NCBI GenBank assembly: GCA_029261255.1 | Contig: JAJDBQ010000195.1 | Location: 1-64,000 of the forward strand | Direction: 5' to 3' | DNA length: 64,000 nt | From: Nitrospirales bacterium | GTDB taxonomy: Bacteria; Nitrospirota; Nitrospiria; Nitrospirales; UBA8639 | Part shown: one piece after another, positions 1 through 9,586 of the stretch | How the letters are laid out: every line of letters starts with the position of its first letter | How positions within the stretch are numbered: the first letter of the stretch is position 1 | The notes under the pieces: model-generated | Told to the model about the DNA's origin: nothing | Databases searched by the model: none | What the model saw: the letters and a program-made list of their open reading frames with translations, nothing else | Program-made: the position numbers and the translations under genes

Positions 1-141
1 GAGATGGTGATGCCGGGGGACAATGTGTCCTTTTCGGGGGAGTTGATTGCGCCAATCGCCATGGAGCAGGGAGTACGGTTTGCAGTGCGCGAGGGGGGTC
101 GGACCGTTGGGGCCGGCGTCGTGACGGAAATTGTCGAATAA
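1..141 (+). CDS. tuf: Elongation factor Tu, C-terminal fragment (cut by window edge)
   Basis: Frame 1 is open from the first base to TAA at 139-141 and encodes the last 46 residues of EF-Tu domain 3, with the family's typical stretch VMPGDNVSF and a tail ending [15 protein letters not shown]-Tu delivers aminoacyl-tRNA to the ribosome as a GTP complex. The 5' part lies outside the window. It sits 33 bases before rpsJ, the usual str-S10 junction. Confidence 0.95.
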   Translation, partial: EMVMPGDNVSFSGELIAPIAMEQGVRFAVREGGRTVGAGVVTEIVE

Positions 142-174
142 AAATTAATGGGTAAGGCGAAAGGGTAGGTTTTT

Positions 175-486
175 GTGGATCGAGACCGCAGAATTAGAAT
201 ACGTTTAAAGGGTTTTGACTATCGTGTTCTTGATCAATCCGTTAGGGAGATTGTGGATACGGTAAGACGTAGTGGAGCCCTGATAGCGGGCCCTGTACCT
301 TTGCCTACGAGAATAGAGAAGTTCACGGTAAATCGTGGAACGCATGTTGATAAGAAATCTCGTGAGCAGTTCGAGATTCGTACGCATAAGCGGTTGTTGG
401 ATATTATGGAGCCTACTCCTGAGACAATGGACGCTTTGATGAAATTGAATTTGGCAGCTGGCGTTGATGTTGAAATAAAGTTGTAA
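175..486 (+). CDS. rpsJ: 30S ribosomal protein S10
   Basis: This 103-residue protein has the S10 fold and family stretches such as [13 protein letters not shown] and [14 protein letters not shown], plus the HKRLLDI segment. S10 assembles into the 30S head and is also the NusE antitermination partner. The start is GTG at 175, preceded by AAGGGTAGG at 161-169. It is the first gene of the S10 block, between tuf and rplC. Confidence 0.97.
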   Translation: MDRDRRIRIRLKGFDYRVLDQSVREIVDTVRRSGALIAGPVPLPTRIEKFTVNRGTHVDKKSREQFEIRTHKRLLDIMEPTPETMDALMKLNLAAGVDVEIKL

Positions 487-541
487 GCTATTTTCGCTAG
501 AATTTTATTTATTTGACAATTTTGTAGGTGTAAAACTCAAG

Positions 542-1159
542 ATGCTTAAGGGTTTGGTGGGTAAAAAAATAGGTATGCTTCAGGTCTTTGATGAGACAAG
601 GTGTCTTATTCCTGTCACGGCGATAGACGTAGGGCCCTGTGGAGTTGTTCAGGTTAAGGACGGGGGGCGGGATGGCTATGAGGCTGTTCAGATTGGATTT
701 CAGGAAATACCTGAACGAAAGCTCAACAAACCTAAGCTGGGTCATCTCAAAAAAGCCAATGCGCGAAACTGGAAGTACTTAAGGGAATTTCAGGCTGATG
801 GCAAGATGGAGTTGGGGGCATTGGTGACTGTGGACCTTTTCTCAAAAGGAGAAGAGGTTAATGTGCAGGGAGTGTCCAAAGGTAAGGGTTTTCAGGGTGT
901 GATGAAGCGTCATAATTATGCTGGTGGGCCTGCAACTCATGGGTCCATGTTTCATAGGGCTCCTGGTTCAATTGGGCAAGCTTCTTATCCATCAAGGGTC
1001 TTTAAAAATAAAACACTGCCTGGCCAAATGGGAAATAAGAAAATTACAGTAAAAGGTTTAAAGGTTTTCGATGTTAGAACTGAAGAAAATATTCTCCTTG
1101 TCTCTGGGTCAATTCCTGGTCCAATAGGCGGGCTAGTGATTATTAGGAAGGCTGGGTAA
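542..1159 (+). CDS. rplC: 50S ribosomal protein L3
   Basis: The 205-residue protein begins with GLVGKKIGMLQVFDE and has the L3 core GKGFQGVMKRHNYAGGPATHGS followed by the HRAPGSIGQ region that reaches toward the peptidyl transferase centre. L3 is an early 23S rRNA-binding assembly protein. Its length is normal, and it lies 9 bases before rplD. Confidence 0.97.
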   Translation: MLKGLVGKKIGMLQVFDETRCLIPVTAIDVGPCGVVQVKDGGRDGYEAVQIGFQEIPERKLNKPKLGHLKKANARNWKYLREFQADGKMELGALVTVDLFSKGEEVNVQGVSKGKGFQGVMKRHNYAGGPATHGSMFHRAPGSIGQASYPSRVFKNKTLPGQMGNKKITVKGLKVFDVRTEENILLVSGSIPGPIGGLVIIRKAG

Positions 1160-1168
1160 GGGTAGAGT

Positions 1169-1789
1169 ATGGAAACGTATCCAGTATATGGCGCCAGTGG
1201 TAAAAAGGTGGATTCCGTTCAGTTGAGCGAAGGCGTGTTTAATTCGCCCATTAATGAGCTACTTGTTCATCGAGCTGTGGTGATGCAGAGAGCATCAGAG
1301 CGACAGGGTACGGCTTCTACGAAGGGGCGTGGTGAGGTTCGAGGGTCAGGGAAGAAGCCTTGGAAACAGAAGCATACTGGTAGGGCAAGAGCAGGGTCTG
1401 CTGGATCTCCAATATGGAGGAGTGGTGGTACCGTTTTCGGTCCAAAGCCAAGATCGTATGCTTATTCATTGCCTAAGAAGGTGTACCGTGCTGCTATAAA
1501 AGCGACGTTGACGGATAAAGCTGTATCTGATGATCTGATGGTTGTTGATATTTCTTTACCAGAAATGAAGACCAGGGAGCTCGTCCGTTTTCTTTCTCAG
1601 ATTGGTGTAACTGGAAAAGCGTTGTTGGTGGTCGAGCAAACGCAGTCGGAGATAGTGCGGATAGGAAAGAATATTAAAAATGTAAAGGTTCTTCATGCTA
1701 AGGACCTTAATGTTTATGATTTATTGTGGTGTAACAAGCTGGTAGTCACTCGCGAGGAATTGCAGCAAATTCAGGAAGTTTGGGTGTAG
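1169..1789 (+). CDS. rplD: 50S ribosomal protein L4
   Basis: The 206-residue protein has the L4 loop with KGRGEVRGSGKKPWKQK and GRARAGSAGSPIWRSGG, which extends into the exit tunnel, and the C-terminal VVTREELQQIQEVW. L4 binds 23S rRNA and, in enterobacteria, represses its own operon; no such leader is evident here. One base separates it from rplW. Confidence 0.97.
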   Translation: METYPVYGASGKKVDSVQLSEGVFNSPINELLVHRAVVMQRASERQGTASTKGRGEVRGSGKKPWKQKHTGRARAGSAGSPIWRSGGTVFGPKPRSYAYSLPKKVYRAAIKATLTDKAVSDDLMVVDISLPEMKTRELVRFLSQIGVTGKALLVVEQTQSEIVRIGKNIKNVKVLHAKDLNVYDLLWCNKLVVTREELQQIQEVWV

Positions 1790-1790
1790 T

Positions 1791-2078
1791 ATGGATCCTT
1801 ATGATGTTTTAATTCGTCCTTTATTGACTGAAAAGATAACGACGATTCGTGAAATAAAGAATGCCGTGGCGTTTGCGGTTGATTTGAGAGCAACGCGGAT
1901 CGATATTCGTCGTGCGGTGGAGAAGGTTTTTAGTGTAAAGGTCGCCTCTGTGAATGTCATGAATGTTCGAGGTAAAAAGAAGAGGCAAGGTCGATATTTG
2001 GGGAAAAGATCTGATTGGCGCAAGGCCTTAGTTACTTTGAAGGCTGGCGAAAAAATAGAACTGTATGAAACTGCGTAA
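1791..2078 (+). CDS. rplW: 50S ribosomal protein L23
   Basis: The 95-residue protein has the L23 signature DVLIRPLLTEK near the start and the VRGKKKRQGRYLGKRSDWRK loop. L23 lies at the tunnel exit, where trigger factor and SRP dock. It begins right after the rplD stop, indicating tight coupling. Confidence 0.97.
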   Translation: MDPYDVLIRPLLTEKITTIREIKNAVAFAVDLRATRIDIRRAVEKVFSVKVASVNVMNVRGKKKRQGRYLGKRSDWRKALVTLKAGEKIELYETA

Positions 2079-2131
2079 ATGATTGTTTTTTTTTGTGAAT
2101 GTAGCGGTTTGTATCTGAAGGAACTTTTTCT

Positions 2132-2971
2132 ATGCCAATAAAAGTTTATAAGCCAACATCTCCAGGTCGACGTGGAATGACTGCTGTCATTAATGTCGGG
2201 TTGGCGCCTAACAAGCCTGAGAAGAGTTTGACTAAGACTATCTCGGCGACAGGTGGAAGAAATAATGCAGGACGTATAACTGTTCGTTTTAGAGGTGGTG
2301 GGCACAAGCGGCGGTACCGACAGATTGATTTCAAGAGAGATAAGGTTGGTGTGCCTGCAAGGGTTGCTACTATAGAATACGATCCTAATCGAACCGCACG
2401 TATTGCATTGTTGCATTATGCTGATGGAGAAAAAAGGTATATTTTAGCTCCTCAGGGTTTGGCGGTCGGTGATTCTGTGCAATCGGGTTCTCGGAGTGAC
2501 GTGAGGCCTGGTAATGCAATGCCTCTTATGGAAGTTCCCTTGGGTGTCGTCATACATAATATTGAATTAAAGCCGGGGAAGGGTGCGCAATTGGCAAGGA
2601 GTGCTGGCGTGTCAGCACAAGTTATGGGGCGAGATGCGGGATATGTTCAGCTAAGGTTAGCCTCTGGTGAAATGCGTAAAATCTTAGGAACATGCTTGGC
2701 AACAATTGGGCAAGTTGGAAATCAAGATCATGGAAATGTTTCAGTAGGAAAGGCGGGACGTTCTCGCTGGCTTGGTAAAAAGCCACATGTTCGTGGAGTA
2801 GTCATGAATCCTGTTGATCATCCTCACGGTGGCGGCGAAGGTAAGGCTGGTGCTGGTAACCCGCATCCTGTTTCTCCTTGGGGGCAGCCGGCGAAGGGAT
2901 TTAAGACACGCAAGCCAAGAAATCAAAGTTCACGCTATATTATTGCTAGTCGAAAGAAAAAATCCCGTTAG
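2132..2971 (+). CDS. rplB: 50S ribosomal protein L2
   Basis: The 279-residue L2 shows [14 protein letters not shown] at the N-terminus, the [18 protein letters not shown] segment and the diagnostic [14 protein letters not shown] stretch near residue 225, which contains the conserved histidine near the peptidyl transferase centre. L2 is required for subunit association and peptidyl transfer. An AAGGAAC Shine-Dalgarno lies just upstream. Confidence 0.97.
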   Translation: MPIKVYKPTSPGRRGMTAVINVGLAPNKPEKSLTKTISATGGRNNAGRITVRFRGGGHKRRYRQIDFKRDKVGVPARVATIEYDPNRTARIALLHYADGEKRYILAPQGLAVGDSVQSGSRSDVRPGNAMPLMEVPLGVVIHNIELKPGKGAQLARSAGVSAQVMGRDAGYVQLRLASGEMRKILGTCLATIGQVGNQDHGNVSVGKAGRSRWLGKKPHVRGVVMNPVDHPHGGGEGKAGAGNPHPVSPWGQPAKGFKTRKPRNQSSRYIIASRKKKSR

Positions 2972-2985
2972 ATTAGGGGGAGACG

Positions 2986-3273
2986 ATGCCTAGGTCAATT
3001 CATAAAGGACCATTTATTGATGAGCACCTTCTCAAGAAAGTTGAGAAGGCTCGTGATTCAGGAGAGTCAAAAGTTATTAAGACGTGGTCTCGTCGTTCAA
3101 CGGTAACTCCGGATATGATTGGTCTTACCTTTGCTGTCCACAATGGAAAAAAATTCATTCCAGTGTTCATCAGCGATAATATGGTAGGTCATAAATTGGG
3201 AGAATTTGCGCCGACGCGTTATTTCAGGGGCCATAGTGCGGCGCGGAGTGAAAAGGGTGTTGCTTTAAAGTAG
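2986..3273 (+). CDS. rpsS: 30S ribosomal protein S19
   Basis: The 95-residue S19 opens with [20 protein letters not shown] and keeps the [13 protein letters not shown] and [13 protein letters not shown] stretches. S19 pairs with S13 in the 30S head and contacts the A-site tRNA. It is preceded by a GGGGGAGA ribosome-binding site after rplB. Confidence 0.97.
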   Translation: MPRSIHKGPFIDEHLLKKVEKARDSGESKVIKTWSRRSTVTPDMIGLTFAVHNGKKFIPVFISDNMVGHKLGEFAPTRYFRGHSAARSEKGVALK

Positions 3274-3327
3274 TCAATTGTATGTTGTGTATTCTAGTTT
3301 TTAGAAATTGAAAGAATAGAGCTTTAT

Positions 3328-3666
3328 ATGGGTGAAGCAAGAGCAATTTTGAGGCATGTCAGAATGACCCCGCGCAAAGCAAGGTTAGTCGTCGATATGG
3401 TGCGTGGGAGGAATGCTGCGGAAGCATTAGCTCTCCTGAAGTTTACTCCTAGGGCGGCCGCTAGGGTTGTTGAGCAGTTGCTTTCCTCAGCTGTTGCCAA
3501 TGCAGGGTTGAAGGAATTGGGTGAGCCGGAAGGATTGAGGGTATCAAAGGCGTTTGTCGATGGTGGCCCTGTTCTCAAAAGGTTTCAACCACGCGCAATG
3601 GGCAGGGCGAGCCCGATAAAAAAGCGAACAAGCCACATTACTATTGTAGTTAGTCCTGTTAATTAA
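3328..3666 (+). CDS. rplV: 50S ribosomal protein L22
   Basis: The 112-residue L22 has the family pattern [17 protein letters not shown] near residue 12 and the beta-hairpin segment [18 protein letters not shown] that lines the exit tunnel. It lies between rpsS and rpsC as in most bacteria. The 54-base gap before it is slightly longer than its neighbours'. Confidence 0.97.
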   Translation: MGEARAILRHVRMTPRKARLVVDMVRGRNAAEALALLKFTPRAAARVVEQLLSSAVANAGLKELGEPEGLRVSKAFVDGGPVLKRFQPRAMGRASPIKKRTSHITIVVSPVN

Positions 3667-3716
3667 AGACGTATGATAACTATTCTTAGTTTGGGATAGT
3701 TGGGGGAGAGCGATTT

Positions 3717-4382
3717 ATGGGCCAGAAGACTCATCCTTATGGTTTTAGGCTAGGTTATACCAGGACGTGGCGATCACGATGGTATGCAAAGAAGGACTAC
3801 GCGAAACTCTTACATGAGGATTTGGCTATTAGGGGCTTAGTGAAGAAGCGACTCTATCATGCTGGGATTTCAAGCGTGGAAGTTGAGCGTTCAGGCAATC
3901 AATTGAAACTAATCATTAATACAGCTCGACCAGGTATTATTATTGGTCGAAAGGGTGCAGAGGTTGACAAGCTCAAGGCTTCTCTTGAAAAAGAGTATGG
4001 TAACGAAGTCTTTGTCACAGTGAAGGAAATAAAGAAGCCTGAAATGGATGCCCAGCTTGTGGCTGAAAATATTGCGACTCAGTTGGAGAAGCGTGTTTCT
4101 TTCCGTCGAGCCTTAAAGCGAAGTATGGCTTCGGCTACGCGGCTTGGTGCGTTGGGAATTAAGGTGATGTGTGCTGGGCGTTTGGGCGGTCATGAAATTG
4201 CCAGGACGGAGTGGTATCGCGAGGGTCGTGTTCCTCTTCATACTTTGCGGGCTGATGTGGAGTATGGTTTTGCGGAAGCCAAGACAGCAATGGGTCAAAT
4301 AGGAGTTAAGGCGTGGATTTATAAAGGTGACGCAAAGATTCCTTCGATGGAAAAATCTGAGCCGTCACTTGGATTTCTGTAA
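3717..4382 (+). CDS. rpsC: 30S ribosomal protein S3
   Basis: The 221-residue S3 begins [13 protein letters not shown], has a type II KH domain with the nucleic-acid-binding loop [13 protein letters not shown] around residue 80, and the conserved C-terminal [20 protein letters not shown]3 lines the mRNA entry tunnel and has helicase activity with S4. A GGGGGAGAG ribosome-binding site precedes the ATG. Confidence 0.97.
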   Translation: MGQKTHPYGFRLGYTRTWRSRWYAKKDYAKLLHEDLAIRGLVKKRLYHAGISSVEVERSGNQLKLIINTARPGIIIGRKGAEVDKLKASLEKEYGNEVFVTVKEIKKPEMDAQLVAENIATQLEKRVSFRRALKRSMASATRLGALGIKVMCAGRLGGHEIARTEWYREGRVPLHTLRADVEYGFAEAKTAMGQIGVKAWIYKGDAKIPSMEKSEPSLGFL

Positions 4383-4417
4383 TAATCGCTTAACTCAAAA
4401 CCGGAGAATAAAGACTA

Positions 4418-4840
4418 ATGCTAGCGCCGAAACGCACAAAGTTTCGTAAGGTACAAAAAGGTAGAATGCGAGGGAAGGCTTACCGTGGAGGTGAAGTCTC
4501 TCATGGTCTATATGGTCTTAAGGCGATGGAGCCTGGTAGGATCACGGCTAGGCAAATTGAGGCAGCTCGTATTGCTATGACGCGTTATGTGAAGCGTGGT
4601 GGTCGTATTTGGACGAGAATTTTTCCCGACAAGCCTATTACAAAGAAACCTGCTGAAGTCAGAATGGGTAAGGGTAAGGGCAACCCGGAGTATTGGGTCG
4701 CGGTAATAAAGCTCGGTAGGATCTTATTTGAGATGGATGATGTGACTAAGGACGTAGCGCAAGAAGCTTTTCGTTTAGCTGGTCACAAGCTTCCCATGGC
4801 AACAAAATTTGTTGTTCGTGGAGAAATACCAGTTCTATAG
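4418..4840 (+). CDS. rplP: 50S ribosomal protein L16
   Basis: The 140-residue L16 has [19 protein letters not shown], the [17 protein letters not shown] segment and [15 protein letters not shown]16 helps position A-site tRNA. It ends 16 bases before the most likely rpmC start. Confidence 0.97.
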   Translation: MLAPKRTKFRKVQKGRMRGKAYRGGEVSHGLYGLKAMEPGRITARQIEAARIAMTRYVKRGGRIWTRIFPDKPITKKPAEVRMGKGKGNPEYWVAVIKLGRILFEMDDVTKDVAQEAFRLAGHKLPMATKFVVRGEIPVL

Positions 4841-4856
4841 TTCCAAGGGAATGATG

Positions 4857-5045
4857 ATGGAAATCGCAGAATTAAATAAATTAGAAAAAACTGAATTAGT
4901 AGAAAAGATTAGTCAATTAAAGCAAGAGCTTTTTCATTTTCGAAGCCAGTTAGCTATGGGTCGAATTGAAAACCCAATGCGTATTCGTGAGGCCAAGCGA
5001 AATATTGCCCGTGTTCATACTGTATTGCGACAAAAAAGCATTTGA
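4857..5045 (+). CDS. rpmC: 50S ribosomal protein L29
   Basis: Three ATG codons follow in a row at 4851, 4854 and 4857. I chose the third because AAGGGA at 4845-4850 is then correctly spaced; this gives a normal 62-residue L29. The protein is a helical hairpin with ELKQELFHFRSQLAMGRIEN-like spacing and the IREAKRNIARV motif. It binds near the tunnel exit next to L23. An upstream in-frame start would overlap rplP and is unlikely. Confidence 0.93.
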   Translation: MEIAELNKLEKTELVEKISQLKQELFHFRSQLAMGRIENPMRIREAKRNIARVHTVLRQKSI

Positions 5046-5078
5046 AGATTGTTGTTATTTCTGGAAAGTAATTAATTT

Positions 5079-5327
5079 ATGGCACAAGTAAGATCAGTCC
5101 CTCGCACACTAACGGGAAAAGTTGTAGGCAATAAAATGCAAAAAACCGTGGTTGTTGAGGTTGTTCGAATTAATCGGCATGCTTTGTATGGAAAAGTTCT
5201 TAGGCGTAAGACGAAAATGAAAGTGCATGACGAAAATGGCCAGTGCAAGATAGGCGACCAAGTGAAAATTGTCTACGGTCGTCCTATTAGTAAGGATAAA
5301 TCTTGGCGAGTGTCTGAAATTTGTTAA
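5079..5327 (+). CDS. rpsQ: 30S ribosomal protein S17
   Basis: The 82-residue S17 has the OB-fold signatures LTGKVVGNKMQKTVVVEV and the KVHDENGQCKIGDQVKI segment ending SKDKSWRVSEI. S17 is a primary 16S rRNA 5'-domain binder. Gene order and length are standard. Confidence 0.97.
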   Translation: MAQVRSVPRTLTGKVVGNKMQKTVVVEVVRINRHALYGKVLRRKTKMKVHDENGQCKIGDQVKIVYGRPISKDKSWRVSEIC

Positions 5328-5397
5328 ATGTTTCGTTCTGTATTGAAGATTTGCCCGCTATTCAGTTTTCTTTAGTTGTAGGATGGAAAGATAATTC

Positions 5398-5766
5398 ATG
5401 ATTCAAAATTATTCTTACCTTGATGTTGCAGATAATTCAGGTGCCAAAAGTGTAAGATGTTTTCACGTCTTAGGTGGTACGAGACGGCGATATGCGTCAT
5501 TAGGCGATTTGATCGTTGTGTCTGTTCGGGAAGCAATTCCTCGGGCGTCCGTTAAAAAGGGCGATGTGATGAAAGCCGTGATTGTGAGAACGAAAAAAGG
5601 ATCTCGACGTGCTGATGGTTCACACATTAAATTTGACAAGAATGCCTGTGTCTTAGTGGACGCTAAGGGTGACCCCGTTGGAACAAGAATTTTTGGTCCT
5701 GTTGCCAGAGAGTTACGTAAGAAGAAATATATGAAGATTATCTCTTTAGCCCCGGAAGTAATTTAG
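5398..5766 (+). CDS. rplN: 50S ribosomal protein L14
   Basis: The 122-residue L14 shows the barrel start [20 protein letters not shown] and the family motif [21 protein letters not shown]14 forms an intersubunit bridge and is the docking site of the silencing factor RsfS. It is followed 11 bases later by rplX. Confidence 0.97.
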   Translation: MIQNYSYLDVADNSGAKSVRCFHVLGGTRRRYASLGDLIVVSVREAIPRASVKKGDVMKAVIVRTKKGSRRADGSHIKFDKNACVLVDAKGDPVGTRIFGPVARELRKKKYMKIISLAPEVI

Positions 5767-5777
5767 GATAAACATCG

Positions 5778-6110
5778 ATGGGTGAAAAATTTAGAATAAA
5801 AAAAGGTGACATGGTTATGGTGATCGCGGGTAAAGAGCGCGGGAAGACCGGGAAGGTTTTGGAAGTGTTGACCAATGGTGGTCGTGTTACCGTTGAAAAG
5901 CTTAATATCGTGAAGCGCCATACAAAGCCAAATGCAAAGAATAAGCAAGGTGGTATTCTTGAACGAGAGGGTTCGATCGACATTTCTAATGTTATGGCGT
6001 ACTGCGAATCTATTCAGAAGCCATCACGTGTAAAGATGAAAGTATTTGATGATGGCCGAAAGGTCAGAGTTTATCAAAAGGCTCCAACTGAAGTATTGGA
6101 TAAAAGCTAA
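5778..6110 (+). CDS. rplX: 50S ribosomal protein L24
   Basis: The 110-residue L24 has the KOW motif [20 protein letters not shown] near the N-terminus, then [12 protein letters not shown] and [16 protein letters not shown]24 starts 50S assembly. Its TAA overlaps the rplE start by one base (TAATG). Confidence 0.97.
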   Translation: MGEKFRIKKGDMVMVIAGKERGKTGKVLEVLTNGGRVTVEKLNIVKRHTKPNAKNKQGGILEREGSIDISNVMAYCESIQKPSRVKMKVFDDGRKVRVYQKAPTEVLDKS

Positions 6111-6736
6111 TGAAGTCAAAAGCCTCAGCAAAGGATATAGATTCATCGAAAGAGAAGCAGACCCAATCGTCTGCAGTTAAGCCGTTGGATTATGCGCCGA
6201 GGCTTAAGGTCTTGTTCAAGGAAAAAGTTCTGCCTGTTATGCTCAAAGAGTTTGGTTACAAGAACCCAATGCAAGTGCCACGTGTTGAGCGTATAGTTTT
6301 AAATGTCGGGATGGGAGAAGCCGTTCAAAACGTAAAATTGTTGGAAAGTGCTGCAGCTGAACTTGAGCAGATTACTGGTCAAAAGCCCGTACTCACAAAA
6401 GCTAAAAAAGCTATAGCTGGATTTAAGTTAAGAGAAGGTGTGCCTATCGGAGTTAAGGTAACTTTGCGTGGTACTCAGATGCATGAGTTTATGGATAGAT
6501 TAATTGCTGTGGCATTGCCTCGTATTCGTGATTTTCGCGGAATATCCCCAAAAGGATTTGATGGACGCGGGAATTACACGTTAGGTTTGAAGGAACAATT
6601 GACTTTTCCTGAAATAAAATATGATGACATAGCCTCTATTCATGGCATGGATATAACATTTGTAACGACAGCCAAGCGGAACGACGAAGCAAAAGCTTTG
6701 TTGGCTCATTTAGGGATGCCTTTCCGCGCATCCTAA
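6110..6736 (+). CDS. rplE: 50S ribosomal protein L5 with an N-terminal extension
   Basis: L5 is recognised by [36 protein letters not shown] and [12 protein letters not shown]. At 208 residues it is longer than the roughly 180 residues usual in bacteria. The extra part is a lysine- and serine-rich, probably disordered N-terminal stretch of about 26 residues before the normal start region. The start overlaps the rplX stop, and no better start lies downstream before the conserved core. L5 binds 5S rRNA and bridges to the 30S head. Confidence 0.95.
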   Translation: MKSKASAKDIDSSKEKQTQSSAVKPLDYAPRLKVLFKEKVLPVMLKEFGYKNPMQVPRVERIVLNVGMGEAVQNVKLLESAAAELEQITGQKPVLTKAKKAIAGFKLREGVPIGVKVTLRGTQMHEFMDRLIAVALPRIRDFRGISPKGFDGRGNYTLGLKEQLTFPEIKYDDIASIHGMDITFVTTAKRNDEAKALLAHLGMPFRAS

Positions 6737-6755
6737 TAGAGGGAAAGGAGCGTTA

Positions 6756-6941
6756 GTGTCAAGGTTAGCTCTTAAGAATAAAGCGAAGCGAGAACCAAAA
6801 TTTCCTTGCCGTCAATATAATCGGTGCCCTTTGTGTGGGCGGGTGCGAGGTTTTTTGAGAAGGTTTCGTTTGTGTCGTATCTGTTTTCGTCTCCTGAGTT
6901 TACGAGGAGATATTCCTGGCGTAACGAAATCAAGTTGGTAG
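6756..6941 (+). CDS. rpsN: 30S ribosomal protein S14, zinc-binding short form
   Basis: The 61-residue protein is the short S14 type. It has CPLCGR and a CRICFR pair, which form a four-cysteine zinc site, followed by the ending [12 protein letters not shown]14 helps assemble the 30S head. The GTG start at 6756 is preceded by GGGAAAGGAG. The long cysteine-free paralogue made under zinc shortage is not in this window. Confidence 0.95.
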   Translation: MSRLALKNKAKREPKFPCRQYNRCPLCGRVRGFLRRFRLCRICFRLLSLRGDIPGVTKSSW

Positions 6942-7006
6942 AGAAAACGTTTGAGAAGCGAGTAAGTTAGATATTTAACAAGATACTTTTAAGAAGGTTT
7001 TGAATT

Positions 7007-7411
7007 ATGTCGATGACTGATCCGATTGCGGATTTATTTGTTCGTATAAAAAATGCTGGAGGTCGTGGTCACGATTTAGTGAAGATGCCGGCATCACGAG
7101 TTAAGGGTGAAATCCTTAAGATATTTAAAAAAGAGGGATTTATTAAGGACTATCAGCCGATTACGACAGAAACTCACCCGACTTTGCAGGTAGCGCTGCG
7201 TTATGTACCAGGACGGCAAAAGCAGTCATTTATTACAGGCATAAAAAGAATTAGTAAACCAGGCTGCAGGGTGTATGCTGGGAAAAATGAGATTCCGAAA
7301 GTGATGAATGGTCTTGGTGTAGCCATCCTGACTACCGATCAAGGTTTGTTAACTGATGAGGAGTGCCGTGCCAAGCAAGTTGGTGGTGAAGTTTTATGCC
7401 ATGTCTGGTAG
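7007..7411 (+). CDS. rpsH: 30S ribosomal protein S8
   Basis: The 134-residue S8 begins MSMTDPIADLFVRIKNA and contains ISKPGCRVY and the C-terminal GLGVAILTTDQGLLTDEECR. S8 is a primary 16S rRNA central-domain binder and the spc-operon regulator in Escherichia coli. The GTGGEVLCHVW-like ending (GGEVLCHVW) is typical. Confidence 0.97.
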   Translation: MSMTDPIADLFVRIKNAGGRGHDLVKMPASRVKGEILKIFKKEGFIKDYQPITTETHPTLQVALRYVPGRQKQSFITGIKRISKPGCRVYAGKNEIPKVMNGLGVAILTTDQGLLTDEECRAKQVGGEVLCHVW

Positions 7412-7461
7412 GGTTATTTTAGGCTAGACTTACTAATTGTGCTAGAAATTATAGGATAATC

Positions 7462-8001
7462 ATGTCAAGGATTGGACTAAAGCCCATATCAATTCCAACA
7501 GGAGTTGAGGTTAAGGTAGATCATCCCCAAGTATCCGTAAAGGGTCCTTTGGGTGAGCTGAACTGGACGCTCTATCCAGGGATTCAGGCTCAAGTGGAAA
7601 ATGGCATAATTTCTCTTACTCGTGAAGCTGAATCAGCGAAGTTGAAGGCGATGCACGGTTTGACAAGAGCTGAGATTTCAAACCAGATCGTTGGGGTCAA
7701 AGAAGGTTACCAAAGATCACTCGAAGTGATGGGTGTAGGTTACCGAGCGCAAATACAAGGTGACGCATTGAGTTTTACACTTGGGTATGCTCATCCTGTC
7801 TCTCTTAAGGTTCCTCAAGGCGTTGAAGCTGCAGTAGATAAGCAAACATTGATTTCTCTTAAAGGAATTGACAAGCGCGTGGTTTCGCAGCTAGCGGCAC
7901 AAATCAGAGAGTTGAAGGTTCCTGATGTGTATAAGCATAAAGGTATTAAGTATGTTGGTGAAGTACTTCGGAAAAAAGCCGGCAAGGCTGGGAAAAAATA
8001 A
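7462..8001 (+). CDS. rplF: 50S ribosomal protein L6
   Basis: The 179-residue L6 starts MSRIGLKPISIPTGVEV, contains LEVMGVGYRAQIQG, and ends in the YKHKGIKYVGEVLRKKAGK segment that binds 23S rRNA near the factor-binding site. Gene order, length and spacing are standard. Confidence 0.97.
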   Translation: MSRIGLKPISIPTGVEVKVDHPQVSVKGPLGELNWTLYPGIQAQVENGIISLTREAESAKLKAMHGLTRAEISNQIVGVKEGYQRSLEVMGVGYRAQIQGDALSFTLGYAHPVSLKVPQGVEAAVDKQTLISLKGIDKRVVSQLAAQIRELKVPDVYKHKGIKYVGEVLRKKAGKAGKK

Positions 8002-8010
8002 GGTGTACTT

Positions 8011-8376
8011 GTGAATATTTCAGAGAAACGAAAAAGGCTAAGTAAGCGGAGTAGAAGAGTCCGTCTTCGCATAGTTGGTTTGTCTTCACGCCCTCGCTTA
8101 AGTGTGTTTCGTAGCAATGCTCATATTTATGCGCAGATAATTGATGATGTTGCTGGAAGAACGCTAGTTTCTGCTTCAACCTGTGATCCAGGATTGAGAG
8201 ATCGTATTAAGTCGAGTGGTAGCATTGAAGCTGCTAAGTTGGTTGGAGAAACTCTTGCTGAGCGTGCAAAGGCAATTCCTGTTGAATTAGTTGTTTTTGA
8301 CCGTGGTGGGAGATTGTTTCACGGTCGTGTAAAAGCCCTGGCTGACGCTGCGCGTTCTGCTGGATTAAAATTCTAA
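8011..8376 (+). CDS. rplR: 50S ribosomal protein L18
   Basis: The 121-residue L18 has a basic N-terminus, the [20 protein letters not shown] segment and [20 protein letters not shown]. With L5 it carries 5S rRNA. The GTG start at 8011 is 9 bases after rplF. Confidence 0.97.
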   Translation: MNISEKRKRLSKRSRRVRLRIVGLSSRPRLSVFRSNAHIYAQIIDDVAGRTLVSASTCDPGLRDRIKSSGSIEAAKLVGETLAERAKAIPVELVVFDRGGRLFHGRVKALADAARSAGLKF

Positions 8377-8420
8377 TGTTGCCTATTCCGAAAGTTTGAG
8401 GAAGGGAAGGATCCACGCTT

Positions 8421-8915
8421 GTGAGGGTCAATGTTGAAGCACTTAATTTGAAGGACAAGCCCGTGGTGATTAACCGCGTGGCCAAGGTCGTAAAAGGTGG
8501 GAAGCGGTTTTCTTTCTCTGCCCTTGTTGTGGTTGGTGATGGAGAAGGCTGGGTTGGTGTTGGGAAAGGGAAGGCTGCTGAAGTGCCATCTGCTATTGCT
8601 AAAGCCGTTGAGCATGCGAAAAAAAACCTCATACGAATTCCACTGAATTCGACTTCTATCCCCCATGAGGTGCATGGTCGTTTTGGTGGCGAACACATTT
8701 TATTGAAACCAGCTAAGCAAGGGACTGGGATAATTGCCGGTGGTGCTGTTCGTTCTTTGTTGGAAGTAGCAGGGGCTAAAAATGTTGTCGCTAAGACATT
8801 GGGAAGAGGTAACCCTTTTAATGCAGTGCGGGCGACAATTCAGGGCCTTCGGCAACTTAGGGACCCAAAAGAAGTTAGGGCCATGCGACAAGCCCCTATT
8901 GAAATTGACGAGTAA
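8421..8915 (+). CDS. rpsE: 30S ribosomal protein S5
   Basis: The 164-residue S5 has the dsRBD-like N-domain with VINRVAKVVKGGKRFSFSAL and GDGEGWVGVGKGKA, and the C-domain with GTGIIAGGAVRSLLEVAG. S5 acts in decoding fidelity and mRNA entry. The start is GTG at 8421 behind AGGAAGGGAAGG. Confidence 0.97.
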   Translation: MRVNVEALNLKDKPVVINRVAKVVKGGKRFSFSALVVVGDGEGWVGVGKGKAAEVPSAIAKAVEHAKKNLIRIPLNSTSIPHEVHGRFGGEHILLKPAKQGTGIIAGGAVRSLLEVAGAKNVVAKTLGRGNPFNAVRATIQGLRQLRDPKEVRAMRQAPIEIDE

Positions 8916-8951
8916 AACAATGTTGAAGAATTTGTGAGGTTAGAGTCGGAT

Positions 8952-9140
8952 ATGTCCACGCCATCTCAGTTGTCAATAAAGTTAAAACGGAGCCTAATCG
9001 GGCATCCAGTAAAGATGCGTCTTGTTCTTCGAGGTTTGGGATTGCGCAAAATTGGCCAAACCGTCTCGCGTCCAGATACTGCTCAAGTTCGTGGTTTAGT
9101 TAATAAAGTACGACATCTTATAGAGGTTTCCGGCTCATGA
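8952..9140 (+). CDS. rpmD: 50S ribosomal protein L30
   Basis: The core SQLSIKLKRSLIGHPVKM and VSRPDTAQVRGLVNKVRHL identify L30. The ATG at 8952 gives a normal 62-residue protein. A GTG at 8934 would add six residues and cannot be excluded. The TGA overlaps the rplO ATG, so the two genes are probably translationally coupled. Confidence 0.93.
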   Translation: MSTPSQLSIKLKRSLIGHPVKMRLVLRGLGLRKIGQTVSRPDTAQVRGLVNKVRHLIEVSGS

Positions 9141-9586
9141 AACTGCATGATTTACATCCGTTTCCTGGTTCTACGAAGAAAAAAAAGAGACTTGGCCGTG
9201 GGCCGGGTTCTGGTTTTGGGAAGACATCCGGTAAAGGGCATAAGGGGTTATTAGCTCGTGCTGGTCGCGCTAATATGGCCGGTTTTGAAGGAGGCCAGAT
9301 GCCTCTTGCTCGCCGTTTGCCAAAGCGGGGGTTTACGAATATTTTTCGAATTGAATATACTATTGTGAATATTCAAACGTTAGAAGCTCTAGAAAATGCT
9401 ACAGAATTCAATCCTGCCATTTTTAGAGAATTGGGCCTTTTAAAGGGCCGAAACTCTCGTGTTAAAATTCTTGGTGAAGGTGAAGTTAGTCGTCCACTCG
9501 TTATTGAAGCACATAAATTCAGTGAATCAGCTAAAAAGAAGATTGAGAGTGCAGGTGGGCAGGCTAAGGTGATCGGTCGTGCTTGA
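9137..9586 (+). CDS. rplO: 50S ribosomal protein L15
   Basis: The 149-residue L15 has the glycine- and lysine-rich N-terminus with [20 protein letters not shown], then [18 protein letters not shown], and a folded C-domain. It overlaps rpmD by four bases and secY by eight bases, as expected for a coupled operon. Confidence 0.97.
   Translation: MKLHDLHPFPGSTKKKKRLGRGPGSGFGKTSGKGHKGLLARAGRANMAGFEGGQMPLARRLPKRGFTNIFRIEYTIVNIQTLEALENATEFNPAIFRELGLLKGRNSRVKILGEGEVSRPLVIEAHKFSESAKKKIESAGGQAKVIGRA

Noticed and set aside
1799-2416. Long - strand ORF (205 aa) opposite rplW and rplB
   Set aside because: It lies opposite two certain ribosomal genes, has no recognisable domain and is rich in Ser and Thr as expected from antisense reading.
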